DNA of 64,000 bases from Lancefieldella rimae ATCC 49626 (GCF_000174015.1 NZ_ACFE01000002.1:399786-463785), one strand, 5' to 3'. Shown: positions 51,451 through 60,147, counted from the stretch's first letter. Numbers and translations are program-made. Notes: generated from the letters alone by a model not told the origin.

Positions 51451-52740
51451 ATGAGTGACAGTAAGATCTCATTTGACGAGTGGGATGGGCTGTATGCCGA
51501 TCGCATCATGCAGATGCGCCGCAGTGCGGTGCGCGATTTATTTGCGGCAATTTCGCGCCCGGACGTCATTGGTCTTTCGGGAGGTATGCCGGATATCTCA
51601 TCGCTTCCCCTCGATGAAGTGGCTGAATGCGCAAAGCGGTGCGTTACCGTTGAAGGACTCAAGGCTCTTCAATACGGAAGCTCCGACGGACGCATAGAGT
51701 GTCGGCGCACCGTTTGTAAGATCTTGGCGGTCCAAGGTATTGAAGCAAAGCCGGAAGACATGATTTTAACTTCGGGCTCTCAGCAGGCCCTCGATTTCTT
51801 GGGGCGCGTTTTTATAAATGCCGGAGACGATATTATCTGTGAGGGGCCCAGCTACCTGGGCGCTCTTCAGGCATTTTCGGCATATCAACCCCGTGTCCAT
51901 TGCATAGAGATGGATGAGGACGGAATACGGGTTGATTTGCTTGAGCAAAAACTCCAAGAGCTTAAAAGTGCCGGCAGACGTCCAAAATTCATCTATGTAA
52001 TTCCGAATTTTAACAATCCTTCAGGTATTACCATGTCGCTTGAGCGCAGACATCTCTTGCTTGAACTGGCGCACCGGTGGAACATACCGGTGGTGGAAGA
52101 CGATCCGTACGGTCTTATCCGCTATGAGGGACAAGATCTTACGCGTCTTAAAACCTTGGACGATCAGGTAATTTACCTTGGAACCACATCAAAGATTTTT
52201 GCCCCGGGCCTGCGCTTGGCGTGGATTGTGGCTCCGCATCATTTTCTTGAGCGTATTAACCTTTCAAAGCAAGGGGCAGACCTCTGTACCAGCCCTTTTA
52301 ATATGGTACTGGCTGAGCATTATTTTAACGAGGTGAATTGGCAAGCCGCCCTTGAGGTTTCCAAAACACGCTACCGGGAGCGCAAAAATGCCATGCTTGC
52401 GGCACTGGAGGAGTTTTTCCCGGAGGATGTTTCGTGGACGCATCCGGAAGGAGGACTCTTCTTATGGGTCAGCTTCCCGCCATACTTTGATACAAACCAG
52501 CTTCTTCCGGCAGCTCTTGAAAAAGGCGTTGCTTATGTTCCGGGGACCAACTGCTATCCCGATGGTCGTGGGACATCAAGCATGCGGCTGTGTTATTCCT
52601 TTGAGACACCGGAGCATATTCATGAGGCAATCAGTCGCCTGGCTTCTTGCGTGCAGGACCGCATGGCGCTCTACCGAGCATTTCGGGAGGCGGGCGCATT
52701 GCCTGAAACTGCTTCGACCAAACACTCATATCGCCAATAG
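51451..52740 (+). CDS. PLP-dependent aminotransferase, class I/II (2-aminoadipate/MocR-like core)
   Basis: This 429-residue fold-type I aminotransferase has the SGSQQALDFLGRVF helix, PNFNNPSGITMS, the Asp of VVEDDPYGLIRYEG and the PLP lysine in TTSKIFAPGLRLAW. It lacks the GntR DNA-binding domain of MocR regulators, so it is a stand-alone enzyme near the LysN/KAT group. The ATG at 51451 follows GGGGAGAG; the frame is open 46 codons further upstream without support. It starts a same-direction run with a Ddl-like gene (20 bases on) and glucokinase. The amino acid substrate is uncertain. Confidence 0.88.
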   Translation: MSDSKISFDEWDGLYADRIMQMRRSAVRDLFAAISRPDVIGLSGGMPDISSLPLDEVAECAKRCVTVEGLKALQYGSSDGRIECRRTVCKILAVQGIEAKPEDMILTSGSQQALDFLGRVFINAGDDIICEGPSYLGALQAFSAYQPRVHCIEMDEDGIRVDLLEQKLQELKSAGRRPKFIYVIPNFNNPSGITMSLERRHLLLELAHRWNIPVVEDDPYGLIRYEGQDLTRLKTLDDQVIYLGTTSKIFAPGLRLAWIVAPHHFLERINLSKQGADLCTSPFNMVLAEHYFNEVNWQAALEVSKTRYRERKNAMLAALEEFFPEDVSWTHPEGGLFLWVSFPPYFDTNQLLPAALEKGVAYVPGTNCYPDGRGTSSMRLCYSFETPEHIHEAISRLASCVQDRMALYRAFREAGALPETASTKHSYRQ

Positions 52741-52760
52741 ACCAAAAACAGGAGGTAGTC

Positions 52761-53762
52761 GTGGCGTCTAAAGTTGCTGTTATTATGGGCGGGACCTCAT
52801 TTGAGAGGAACTTCTCGCTTCTTTCCGGTCGTTTGGTATCGGAATCACTTGCAAGATCCGGTTTTGATGTGCTGACGCTCGATGCCGATGCGCACCTTGT
52901 TGATACGTTGCGCGCGGAGAAGCCCGACGTGGCTTTCATCTGCATGCATGGAGCCGGTGGAGAGGATGGCGCGGTACCTGCGCTTTTGGAGTTTTTACGT
53001 ATTCCATACGTGGGGTCTCGTCCCGCATCATGCAGGGCTGCGTGGAACAAGGCCGACATGCCATTTTTAATGCGCCGCGTGTATGGCAAACATGAGTCTT
53101 TGGTGGTCTGGCCACCGCAGTTGGTACTTCCCGCCAGTGCGTTTAAGGATCTCGGTGCCGCAAAGGCGCTGGACATCATCCCCGAGCGCTTGGGTGGCGG
53201 CAGCGGTTTTCCTCTGGCGGTAAAGCCGGTGCACGGCGGATCTGCCATGGGTCTTTCTCGTGTCGATAAGCCCGAGGATCTTGGACATGCCCTGATGGGT
53301 GCCCTTGCCTATGATGATTCCGTCATCATTCAGCATTGGGTCGAAGGCGTTGAGGTCAGTGTGACCGTTCTTGGTACTCCCGGTTCAGAAAAAGTTCTTC
53401 CGCCCGTGGAGATAGAGGTTAAGGAAGGCATTTACGATACGGATGCACGCTTGGAAACCTCTCGTGTCAATCACTTCTGTCCGGTTCGGGATGAATCTCT
53501 CGCGGCTCTTGGAAGTAACGTTGACAACGCTCGCGTGGCATTGGAGCAGGCTGCGTGTGAGGTATACCGTGCGTATGATTGTCGCGACTTTGCGCGTGTT
53601 GATTTTATTTGGGACGGTCATAAGGTTATGGTTATGGGTCTCAAGACATTCCCGGGCCTGACCGAGACTTCGCTGGTGCCTATGGCAATTGAGGCAGCCG
53701 GTCTTAAGCGTGATGAAGTTCTTGCTCATCTGGTCGTTGGCGCGCTTGAACGTGGTAATTAA
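52761..53762 (+). CDS. D-alanine-D-alanine ligase-like ATP-grasp protein with altered active site
   Basis: The 333-residue protein matches Ddl along its length: MGGTSFERNFSLLSG, CMHGAGGEDG, KPVHGGSAMGLS, RVDF and FPGLTETSLVPMAIEAAG. However the metal-binding segment, normally Leu-Glu-x-Asn-Thr, reads MGLKT, so both the Glu and the Asn metal ligands (E. coli DdlB E270, N272) are replaced by Gly and Lys. The Tyr that aligns the substrate (DdlB Y216) appears as Leu in ARLE. The enzyme may be inactive, regulatory or use a different chemistry. It sits in an operon with an aminotransferase and glucokinase. A canonical Ddl is expected elsewhere. Confidence 0.8.
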   Translation: MASKVAVIMGGTSFERNFSLLSGRLVSESLARSGFDVLTLDADAHLVDTLRAEKPDVAFICMHGAGGEDGAVPALLEFLRIPYVGSRPASCRAAWNKADMPFLMRRVYGKHESLVVWPPQLVLPASAFKDLGAAKALDIIPERLGGGSGFPLAVKPVHGGSAMGLSRVDKPEDLGHALMGALAYDDSVIIQHWVEGVEVSVTVLGTPGSEKVLPPVEIEVKEGIYDTDARLETSRVNHFCPVRDESLAALGSNVDNARVALEQAACEVYRAYDCRDFARVDFIWDGHKVMVMGLKTFPGLTETSLVPMAIEAAGLKRDEVLAHLVVGALERGN

Positions 53763-53778
53763 GGATAGGAGAGCACAC

Positions 53779-54771
53779 ATGCAGTACGTACTTGGTATCG
53801 ATATTGGTGGAACAAGCATTAAGATTGGCCTGTTTACGCCAGACGGAGAACTTTTGACAGAAGAAAAAGTTCCTACACCTGCGCTTACGTCACCCGAAGC
53901 GTATCGTGTTGTCTGTGGCTCTCTTGAAGAAATCATTGCGTCGCGCTCCGGTAAGCCGGAAGATGTCATAGCGTGTGGATTGGATATTCCGGGTCCGGTG
54001 GCCGATGATGGTACCGTCGGGTTTCTCGCCAATGTTGAGATCAATCCCGAAGGTTTGGTGCAGGCCATCAGTTCGACGCTCCCCAATGCCACGGTTGCCT
54101 TTGTCAATGATGCCAATGCTGCGGCTCTTGGTGAAGCATGGGCGGGAGTTGCGGTTGGGGTGCCTTCGTTTGTGCTGATTGCCATTGGTACGGGCGTTGG
54201 TGCCGGCGTGGTTGCCAACGGCAAGCTGGTAGCCGGCGCGTTTGGCGCCGGTGGCGAGATTGGCCACATTACCGTTGAGCCCGATGAGCCCAAGACGTGT
54301 GGGTGTGGTCGCCACGGCTGTCTTGAGCAGTATGCCTCTGCGAAGGGTATTGTGCGCCTCTACCTTGAGGAATGCGAAGCACGTGGAGTGACTCCGGTGC
54401 ACGTTGAACATGAGACGGATACGATTTCCGTTTTCCGTGCGCATGCGGCGGGCGATGAGTGCGCAACCATTGCCATTGATAAGATGTGCTCGTATTTGGC
54501 TCGTGCCATGGCGCAGGTGTCATGTGTGGTTGATCCGGCCATGTATTTGATTGGCGGTGGCGTTGCCGGTTCATTTGCGACTTTTGCAACGGAGCTGCGG
54601 AGCCGTTTTGAGGAGTATGCATTGCGGGTGAGTCGCCCCGTTCGCATTGAAGCAGCAAGTCTTGGTAATCAAGCTGCCATGTATGGGTGCGCATACGAGG
54701 CTCTCCGTCTGCGCAAAGAGCGTTTTGGGGATGAGCCTCCTACCGAGCGCTCCATCGATCATTCCGCCTAA
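53779..54771 (+). CDS. glk: ROK-family glucokinase
   Basis: This 330-residue sugar kinase makes glucose 6-phosphate from glucose and ATP. Seen are the phosphate loop GIDIGGTSIKIGLF, catalytic Asp in NDANAAALGEAWAG, GAFGAGGEIGH and the ROK zinc motif CGCGRHGCLEQYAS. The ATG at 53779 follows ATAGGAGAG; the frame is open 30 codons upstream, inside the previous gene. It lies 16 bases after the Ddl-like gene and would phosphorylate free glucose, such as that released by TreC. Confidence 0.93.
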   Translation: MQYVLGIDIGGTSIKIGLFTPDGELLTEEKVPTPALTSPEAYRVVCGSLEEIIASRSGKPEDVIACGLDIPGPVADDGTVGFLANVEINPEGLVQAISSTLPNATVAFVNDANAAALGEAWAGVAVGVPSFVLIAIGTGVGAGVVANGKLVAGAFGAGGEIGHITVEPDEPKTCGCGRHGCLEQYASAKGIVRLYLEECEARGVTPVHVEHETDTISVFRAHAAGDECATIAIDKMCSYLARAMAQVSCVVDPAMYLIGGGVAGSFATFATELRSRFEEYALRVSRPVRIEAASLGNQAAMYGCAYEALRLRKERFGDEPPTERSIDHSA

Positions 54772-54995
54772 TGCGAGGATCAAGATCAAGAGTATCTGCG
54801 GATTCTATCTTGATTTGCGAAACCGGGATTGCAAAACCCATGTTCGGAGAAGCTTAGAGGCGCTCGGAGGAGCTTAGTGAAGCCTGAAGAAGTTCAGAGA
54901 ATAATGAGTTTCCGCTATCAAGGGTTTTCTCGCAAGGTAATTTAGGGTACTGTATAAAGGCTATTTATTCTGTACGTAAACAAAGGAGAGTGCAC

Positions 54996-55796
54996 ATGTC
55001 CGGACACTCTAAGTGGGCAACAACAAAGCACAAGAAAGCAGCTATCGACGCCAAGCGTTCCTCGCTGTTCTCCAAGCTTTCTCGTAATATTACCGTCGCT
55101 GCAAAGATGGGCGGCGATCCTAACCCTGATAACAACGCGACTCTTGCTGCAGCGGTTGCGCGTGCGCGCATGGTTTCAATGCCGAACGCAAAGATTAAAG
55201 CTGCCATTGATAAGGCCTTTGGTGCCGGTGCCGACGCGGCAGTCTACGAAGAGATTGTCTATGAGGGATACGGACCTGCGGGTATTGCCGTGTACGTTGA
55301 TTGTTTGACAGACAATAAGAACCGCACTGCTGCCGACGTTCGTTCTGCATTTACACACTCCGGCGGCAATCTTGGCACGGCGGGCTCTGTGGCATTCCAG
55401 TTTGAGCGCCGTGGCTCCATTGCGGTTGACAAGGTCATTGTTTCCGATGATAAAAAAGTTGCCGATCGTGATAACGCTACCGATGAGGATGAGTTCATGA
55501 TGGCCGTTGCTGAGGCCGGCGGCGAAGATTACGAAGATGCCGGCGAGCAGTGGATTGTGTGGACTGCCTACGACAAGATGCAGGACGTCCAAAAGGGTCT
55601 TGAGGCTCAGGGCATCGAGGTAAAGGGTTCCGAGCTTACGATGGTTCCAACCACTCCAACCGATGTGTCCGTTTCCGATGCCAAGAAGGTTCAGCGTCTG
55701 CTTGATAAGCTTGATGAACTTGATGACGTTCAGAACGTCTACAGCACCATGAACGTTACCGACGAGATTGCGGCTGCTTTAGAAGAGGACGAGTAA
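54996..55796 (+). CDS. yebC: YebC/PmpR-family protein
   Basis: This 266-residue protein has the conserved N-terminus MSGHSKWATTKHKKAAIDAKR and the middle-domain YEGYGPAGIAVYVDCLTDNKNRT. Members bind DNA or relieve ribosome stalling on proline runs and act as global regulators. Length is slightly over the usual 240-250. The ATG at 54996 has AAAGGAG seven bases upstream, better than the GTG at 54990. A strong terminator follows. Confidence 0.94.
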   Translation: MSGHSKWATTKHKKAAIDAKRSSLFSKLSRNITVAAKMGGDPNPDNNATLAAAVARARMVSMPNAKIKAAIDKAFGAGADAAVYEEIVYEGYGPAGIAVYVDCLTDNKNRTAADVRSAFTHSGGNLGTAGSVAFQFERRGSIAVDKVIVSDDKKVADRDNATDEDEFMMAVAEAGGEDYEDAGEQWIVWTAYDKMQDVQKGLEAQGIEVKGSELTMVPTTPTDVSVSDAKKVQRLLDKLDELDDVQNVYSTMNVTDEIAAALEEDE

Positions 55797-55858
55797 GTAC
55801 AGGGCAGCCCCGCTTTTAGGCAGCTTTGCTTTTCTTAGTGGTTTAGTTTCATTTTCAA

Positions 55859-55895
55859 AATCCGAGAAGTACGCACGTGCTTCTCGGATTTTTAT
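55859..55895 (+). terminator. Rho-independent terminator after yebC
   Basis: AATCCGAGAAG (55859-55869) and CTTCTCGGATT (55880-55890) form an 11-bp stem followed by TTTTA. Each arm contains CGAGAAG, one base short of the GCGAGAAG octamer. Confidence 0.92.
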
Positions 55896-56000
55896 TTTGC
55901 GTGAGGTGCTCGAAGCTCTTTGATTACCTTTGGTGCCGTCAACTTGGCGCCGCTAGACTGACGTTAAGTTGGTGTCGTCATAATAGCGCACCAGAGTAAC

Positions 56001-56158
56001 GCTGCCAAAAATGCGCCAAGTTGGTGCTGCCGGAATAGTGCTGCCAAACTTGCAGCAAGTATGGCAACATTCACCAAACTTACTGCAAGTATGGCTATAT
56101 TCACCAAACTTGCAGCAAGTATGGCAGTCCAAGCCATACTTGGCGCAATTCCGGCAGC
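56001..56158. repeat. Family A palindromic array, copy 4 (most regular)
   Basis: The left end is GCTGCCAAAAATGCGCCAAG, the right end in reverse complement GCTGCCGGAATTGCGCCAAG. Three units of about 23 bases (CCAAACTTGCAGCAAGTATGG type) are separated by 7-base spacers. ACTTGC/ACTTAC landmarks fall at 56048, 56078, 56108 and the right end at 56138, exactly 30 bases apart. To the right, GAGCGATAAAAG-like blocks repeat. It lies between the convergent yebC and murE genes. Confidence 0.9.
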
Positions 56159-56232
56159 ACTACAAAGGGGTGAGCGATAAAAGGTGAGCTACAAGAAAGC
56201 GAGCGATAAAAGCGTGAGCGACAATAAAGGTC

Positions 56233-57792
56233 TTACAACCTGCCTGCCTCGTGGTCGCGTACGGCAGCTTTAAAGACGGCGGCGTCAGTTTTCCAAGGTA
56301 CGCGTTTGCCGCAGATACTTTGGAAATCTTCGTCTCCCTTGGCGAGAAGATATACGATGCTTGGACGTGCATCGGTATAGGCAAGACGTACGGCCTGACG
56401 AATAGCTTCCTCACGATCAAGGATAATCTCATACGATGCATCCTCAGGCGTGGCTGCGGCCATTTCGGCGCAAATCTCCGCCGGATCGTCAAAAGCGGGG
56501 TCTTCGGTCGTATAAATGAGGTGGTCGGCCCACTTGGACCCTTCTTCCGGAAGATCGCGCCGTCGCTCCTGCGCCTTGCCGCCGACAGCCCCCAAAACAA
56601 CATATCGGCCGTAGTTGGGGAATTCCTGTGAGGATGACGAGAAGAGCTTCTGGTAGGCAAGACGATTGTGCGCATAGTCAACGAGAGCCGTGACCTTGCG
56701 ATCTTTGGTGGGGATAAGCTCCATCCGGCCGGACACGTGCGTATTGAGCAGAGGGTACTGGAGCTTCTCGCCAGAAAATCCAAGCAAGTTGGCAACTGTG
56801 ATAGCAGCGAGAGCATTATCAACGTTAAAGAGGCCAGGCATGGGAATGGAAAGATGTCCGGTCCACGTGGGAGTATGAGCGCGGAAGGAAACGAGGCCAT
56901 ATTCGGACGAAATATCATCTGCCCAAATGTCTGCCTTGGGATTAGTAGCAGAGAATGTGTAGACGTGCTGACAGCACTCGGGATTGCGCTCGTGAACTGC
57001 GCGAACGTGTGCCATGACGTCCTCGTAGTGCTCGGTATTTCGGTTGATGACAGCCGTCTTTGCCATATCAAAGATTTTCATTTTGCTGACAAAATAATCC
57101 TCAAAGGTTGAGTGTTCAACAGGAGATATATGATCCCTTCCAATGTTGAGAAAAACAGCAATGTCCAGATGGAGACCATAGGTGCGGTCGTATTTGAGCG
57201 CCTGGCTTGAGACTTCCATTGCCATATACGTGAGGCCACATTTTTGCGCGTTTGCAAGGTGGCGCCAGAGTTCAGGGGCTTCGGGCGTTGTATTGTCGGG
57301 CTTTCCATGTTCAATGCCGTCAAAGACTTCAATGGAGCCCATAATGGCGGTTTTTTCGTAGGGCTCATCGCCGTCAAGTATGGCGCGCAACATGCACGCG
57401 GTCGTAGATTTACCCTTGGTGCCGGTAATGCCGATCATTGTGAGACCGTGATCGGGGTGTCCCGTAACGTATGCTGAAGACTCTGCCATGGCGCGCCGCA
57501 AGTTTTCATCGGTCGCGATAAGCGCCGGTACGGTAGGAGCGATTGCCTCAAGCTCGGCGGCGTGAGATTCTGCGCAAAGGTATGCTACGGCTCCCGCCTC
57601 AAGGGCGCTTTTTAAGAATTCCGGCTTAAATGCAGCACCTTTGCAGACAAACACATGACCCGGCTCAATGATGCGAGAATCATGGTCAATGCCGTATAGC
57701 GCTATTGTGGTGGCATCCTCACAGTGCTTGGAGCGCACCAAAAGGTTTTTCTCGGCAAGGTATGAAATGAGCCCTGATAGATAAAGCGTCAT
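56233..57792 (-). CDS. murE: UDP-MurNAc-tripeptide synthetase (MurE-type Mur ligase)
   Basis: This 519-residue ligase adds the third residue to the peptidoglycan stem peptide. Seen are the ATP loop GITGTKGKSTTA (about 110), the AMEVSSQAL segment, FLNIGRDHIS with metal-binding residues, and VDYAHN before the C-terminal domain. The specificity position that reads DNPR in diaminopimelate enzymes reads EDPA here (TTEDPAFDDP), so a neutral or shorter diamino acid such as lysine or ornithine is more likely. The ATG at 57792 has GGGAG nine bases upstream; the frame is open 13 codons further. Confidence 0.9.
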   Translation of the reverse strand: MTLYLSGLISYLAEKNLLVRSKHCEDATTIALYGIDHDSRIIEPGHVFVCKGAAFKPEFLKSALEAGAVAYLCAESHAAELEAIAPTVPALIATDENLRRAMAESSAYVTGHPDHGLTMIGITGTKGKSTTACMLRAILDGDEPYEKTAIMGSIEVFDGIEHGKPDNTTPEAPELWRHLANAQKCGLTYMAMEVSSQALKYDRTYGLHLDIAVFLNIGRDHISPVEHSTFEDYFVSKMKIFDMAKTAVINRNTEHYEDVMAHVRAVHERNPECCQHVYTFSATNPKADIWADDISSEYGLVSFRAHTPTWTGHLSIPMPGLFNVDNALAAITVANLLGFSGEKLQYPLLNTHVSGRMELIPTKDRKVTALVDYAHNRLAYQKLFSSSSQEFPNYGRYVVLGAVGGKAQERRRDLPEEGSKWADHLIYTTEDPAFDDPAEICAEMAAATPEDASYEIILDREEAIRQAVRLAYTDARPSIVYLLAKGDEDFQSICGKRVPWKTDAAVFKAAVRDHEAGRL

Positions 57793-57914
57793 GTGTAGAA
57801 ACTCCCGTCGGCGGTGCTTTGATAGACACAAAACTTACTTTCAATGAAAGTATACCGCCGGTTTGATAATGACGTGCGCGCAAGCCTGAAGCTGTGGTAA
57901 ACTGCTCAAGTCAC

Positions 57915-57990
57915 GGGCGATTGGCGCAGAGGCTAGCGCAGGTGCTTTACACGCACAAGGTCGGGGGTTCAAATCCCTCATCGCCCACCA
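57915..57990 (+). tRNA. tRNA-Val (anticodon TAC)
   Basis: Acceptor GGGCGAT/ATCGCCC, discriminator A, encoded CCA. The D-arm is GCGC/GCGC, the T-arm GGGGGTTCAAATCCCTC, and loop TTTACAC gives anticodon TAC. The outermost anticodon-stem pair is G-A, a minor irregularity. Length is 76 bases. Confidence 0.93.
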
Positions 57991-58061
57991 GAAAAACCGG
58001 CGCGGTTCTCGAGTATTCGACTGCTTGAGTGCCGCGTTTTGTAATTATAGAGGGAGCTCAC

Positions 58062-58700
58062 ATGGCTGATACGGGAATTGACGTCTCCGCGCTTGATCCT
58101 GAGCGCACAATCGTGGTGGCAACGGGCAATGCGCATAAACTGGTTGAAATTGAGGCTATTCTCTCAAGCGTCATGCCGCGTGTAACCTTTGTTGCTCTCG
58201 GCGAACTTGGTGATTTTCCGGAGCCTGAGGAAACAGGGACTAATTTTCGCGACAATGCACTTATAAAGGCGCTGGCAGCACTCGATGAAACACCTTTTTT
58301 TGCGGCCATTGCGGATGATTCGGGATTGTGTGTCGATGCGTTGAATGGTGCTCCGGGAATCTATTCTGCCCGCTATGCCGGAGAGCACGGAAATGATGTC
58401 AAAAACAACGCTAAGCTGCTCGAAGAGCTCAAGGATGTGCCAGAAGAAGATCGTACGGCGCGCTTTCACTCTACCGTGGCGCTTGTGTACAGAGACGGAA
58501 ACGTGCTTGTTGGCGAGGGGAATTGTGAAGGATCTATAGATTTTACGCCTCATGGCGAGAATGGCTTTGGGTATGATCCGCTCTTTTTGCCGCAAGATAC
58601 TCCTGGGAAAACTATGGCAGAACTTACCCCTGAACAAAAGAATGCTATCTCTCACCGATTTCATGCGCTTCAAGCCCTTGCGTCCCAAATCAAGGGGTAA
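58062..58700 (+). CDS. rdgB: XTP/dITP diphosphatase (RdgB/HAM1)
   Basis: This 212-residue enzyme removes deaminated purine nucleotides. It shows VVATGNAHKLVEIEAIL (residues 17-33), ETGTNFRDNALIKA, ADDSGLCVDALNGAPGIYSARYAG and GYDPLFLP. The ATG at 58062 has GAGGGAG upstream; the frame is open 11 codons further. The N-terminal 15 residues before the TGN motif exceed the E. coli protein. It lies just after tRNA-Val, in the same direction. Confidence 0.94.
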   Translation: MADTGIDVSALDPERTIVVATGNAHKLVEIEAILSSVMPRVTFVALGELGDFPEPEETGTNFRDNALIKALAALDETPFFAAIADDSGLCVDALNGAPGIYSARYAGEHGNDVKNNAKLLEELKDVPEEDRTARFHSTVALVYRDGNVLVGEGNCEGSIDFTPHGENGFGYDPLFLPQDTPGKTMAELTPEQKNAISHRFHALQALASQIKG

Positions 58701-58788
58701 CATAAAGCACTAAGCGCGTAGTGTCCGACACGGCGTTGAGTACGCGTGAGCAGCACGTGCTGGTTCGAGTATATAGCAGGAGGTTTTC

Positions 58789-59523
58789 ATGAGAATTGTC
58801 CGTACACGGGACTACGATGATATGAGCCGCAAGGCTGCGAATGTCATTTCTGCGAAGATTATTTTGGAGCCGGAGTGTGTGCTTGGCCTAGCCACCGGCT
58901 CTACTCCCATTGGCACGTATCGCCAGCTTGCCGAGTGGAACGAAAAGGGGGATTTGGACTTCTCTCAGGTAAGTACCTATAACTTGGACGAGTATCGAGG
59001 ACTTTCTCACGACGATCCTCAGAGCTATCACTACTTTATGAGGGAAAATCTTTTTGACTTGGTTAACATTGATATCGCTAACACGCATGTGCCCGACGGT
59101 TCGAACCCTGATGTAGAAGCTGCGTGCCATGAGTACGATACAATGGTTGCCCAGGCAGGGTATCCGGATTTGCAGCTTTTGGGTATTGGCCATAACGGGC
59201 ACATCGGTTTCAATGAGCCTGCCGATTATTTCTCCAAGGGCACCCATTGTGTCGATTTAACCGAGAGCACCATCAAGGCAAATAGCCGCCTTTTTGAGCG
59301 GGAAGAGGACGTGCCCCGCCAGGCATACACTATGGGCGTTCAAACCATTATGTTTGCCCGGGCGATTCTTATCCTTGCTTCAGGGGAAGACAAAGCGCAG
59401 GCGGTATATAACATGTGCTACGGGCATGTAACGCCGCAATGCCCTGCTTCCATCCTGCAGCTCCACCATAACTGCACCGTTATTGCCGACGAAGCCGCAC
59501 TTTCGCTTTGCCCGGTTGAGTAG
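58789..59523 (+). CDS. nagB: Glucosamine-6-phosphate deaminase
   Basis: It converts glucosamine 6-phosphate into fructose 6-phosphate and ammonia. Seen are LATGSTPIGTYRQL (residues 34-47), the catalytic Asp in YNLDEYRGLSHDDPQSY and the LLGIGHNGHIGFNEP loop with its His. 244 residues. A strong CAGGAGGT site precedes the ATG. No NagA gene is adjacent, so it stands alone; a family C repeat follows it. Confidence 0.95.
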   Translation: MRIVRTRDYDDMSRKAANVISAKIILEPECVLGLATGSTPIGTYRQLAEWNEKGDLDFSQVSTYNLDEYRGLSHDDPQSYHYFMRENLFDLVNIDIANTHVPDGSNPDVEAACHEYDTMVAQAGYPDLQLLGIGHNGHIGFNEPADYFSKGTHCVDLTESTIKANSRLFEREEDVPRQAYTMGVQTIMFARAILILASGEDKAQAVYNMCYGHVTPQCPASILQLHHNCTVIADEAALSLCPVE

Positions 59524-59580
59524 CGCACTGGAATGCAGCGGGAATATAGCGGTTTCCGCATAGGATGCGGCAGCTTCGCA

Positions 59581-59698
59581 GACCTGTGATGTACTTTTGA
59601 AAAGCTGTGATGTACTTTTTTATGGCGAAAAGACCGGTTTTCTCGCCAAAAGTACATCACAGCTCCATGTTTTGAAGCAGAAAAGTACATCACAGGTC
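59581..59698. repeat. Family C nested inverted repeat, copy 2 (near perfect)
   Basis: The outer arms GACCTGTGATGTACTTTT (59581-59598) and its reverse complement (59681-59698) match perfectly over 18 bp. An inner pair of 17 bp (59603-59619 with 59648-59664) also matches. The centre has GGCGAAAAG...TTTTCTCGCC. The 118 bases form one large hairpin. It is positioned after nagB. Confidence 0.9.
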
Positions 59699-59837
59699 GC
59701 CGTACTTCTCGCCGTACTTCTCGGCACATGCTTTTTGCAGGCGTTGTTATGTAGCTCTTGAGATTAACCCCTAAACTTCGTATGATAGATACTTGGAAAA
59801 GTTGTCTATATGCGAATTGTTATGTGTTGGAGGCCAG

Positions 59838-60128
59838 ATGGAAAACGAGATTCCACCAGTTAATCGTGTTGATGAGATTCACGAGAAGCTGAGCGCTCTC
59901 CAGGGTCAAAAGGTCAAAGTTAAAGCAAATATGGGTCGTTCGCGCGTTGTTGAGCGCACTGGTGTGTTGGTGCAGGTCCATCCAAGCCTTTTTATTGTTG
60001 AAGTGGGTGAGCGCCGTGGGCGTACCGCGCGTCAGTCATATCAGTATGTGGACGTGTTAACCGGGACGGTTGAGCTGTTTGACATTGAATCCGGCGAGCG
60101 TCTTTTTGACTTTGCGTTCGAGGAATAA
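59838..60128 (+). CDS. veg: Veg family protein
   Basis: This 96-residue protein matches Veg of Bacillus: VKVKANMGRSRVVERTGVL, HPSLFIVEV and SYQYVDVLTGTVEL, a small SH3-like beta barrel. In B. subtilis Veg stimulates biofilm gene expression through SinR. The veg-ispE order is conserved across Gram-positive bacteria and is seen here (ispE 19 bases on). The ATG at 59838 follows TTGGAGG; an earlier in-frame start at 59793 is unlikely. Confidence 0.9.
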   Translation: MENEIPPVNRVDEIHEKLSALQGQKVKVKANMGRSRVVERTGVLVQVHPSLFIVEVGERRGRTARQSYQYVDVLTGTVELFDIESGERLFDFAFEE

Positions 60129-60147
60129 CAGCAGGTCGGATGCGCCC

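Noticed and set aside
56001..56158. CRISPR array
   Set aside because: Units are palindromic, vary between copies, spacers are only 7-8 bases and partly shared in kind, and no cas gene is present. Families B and C fail for the same reasons.
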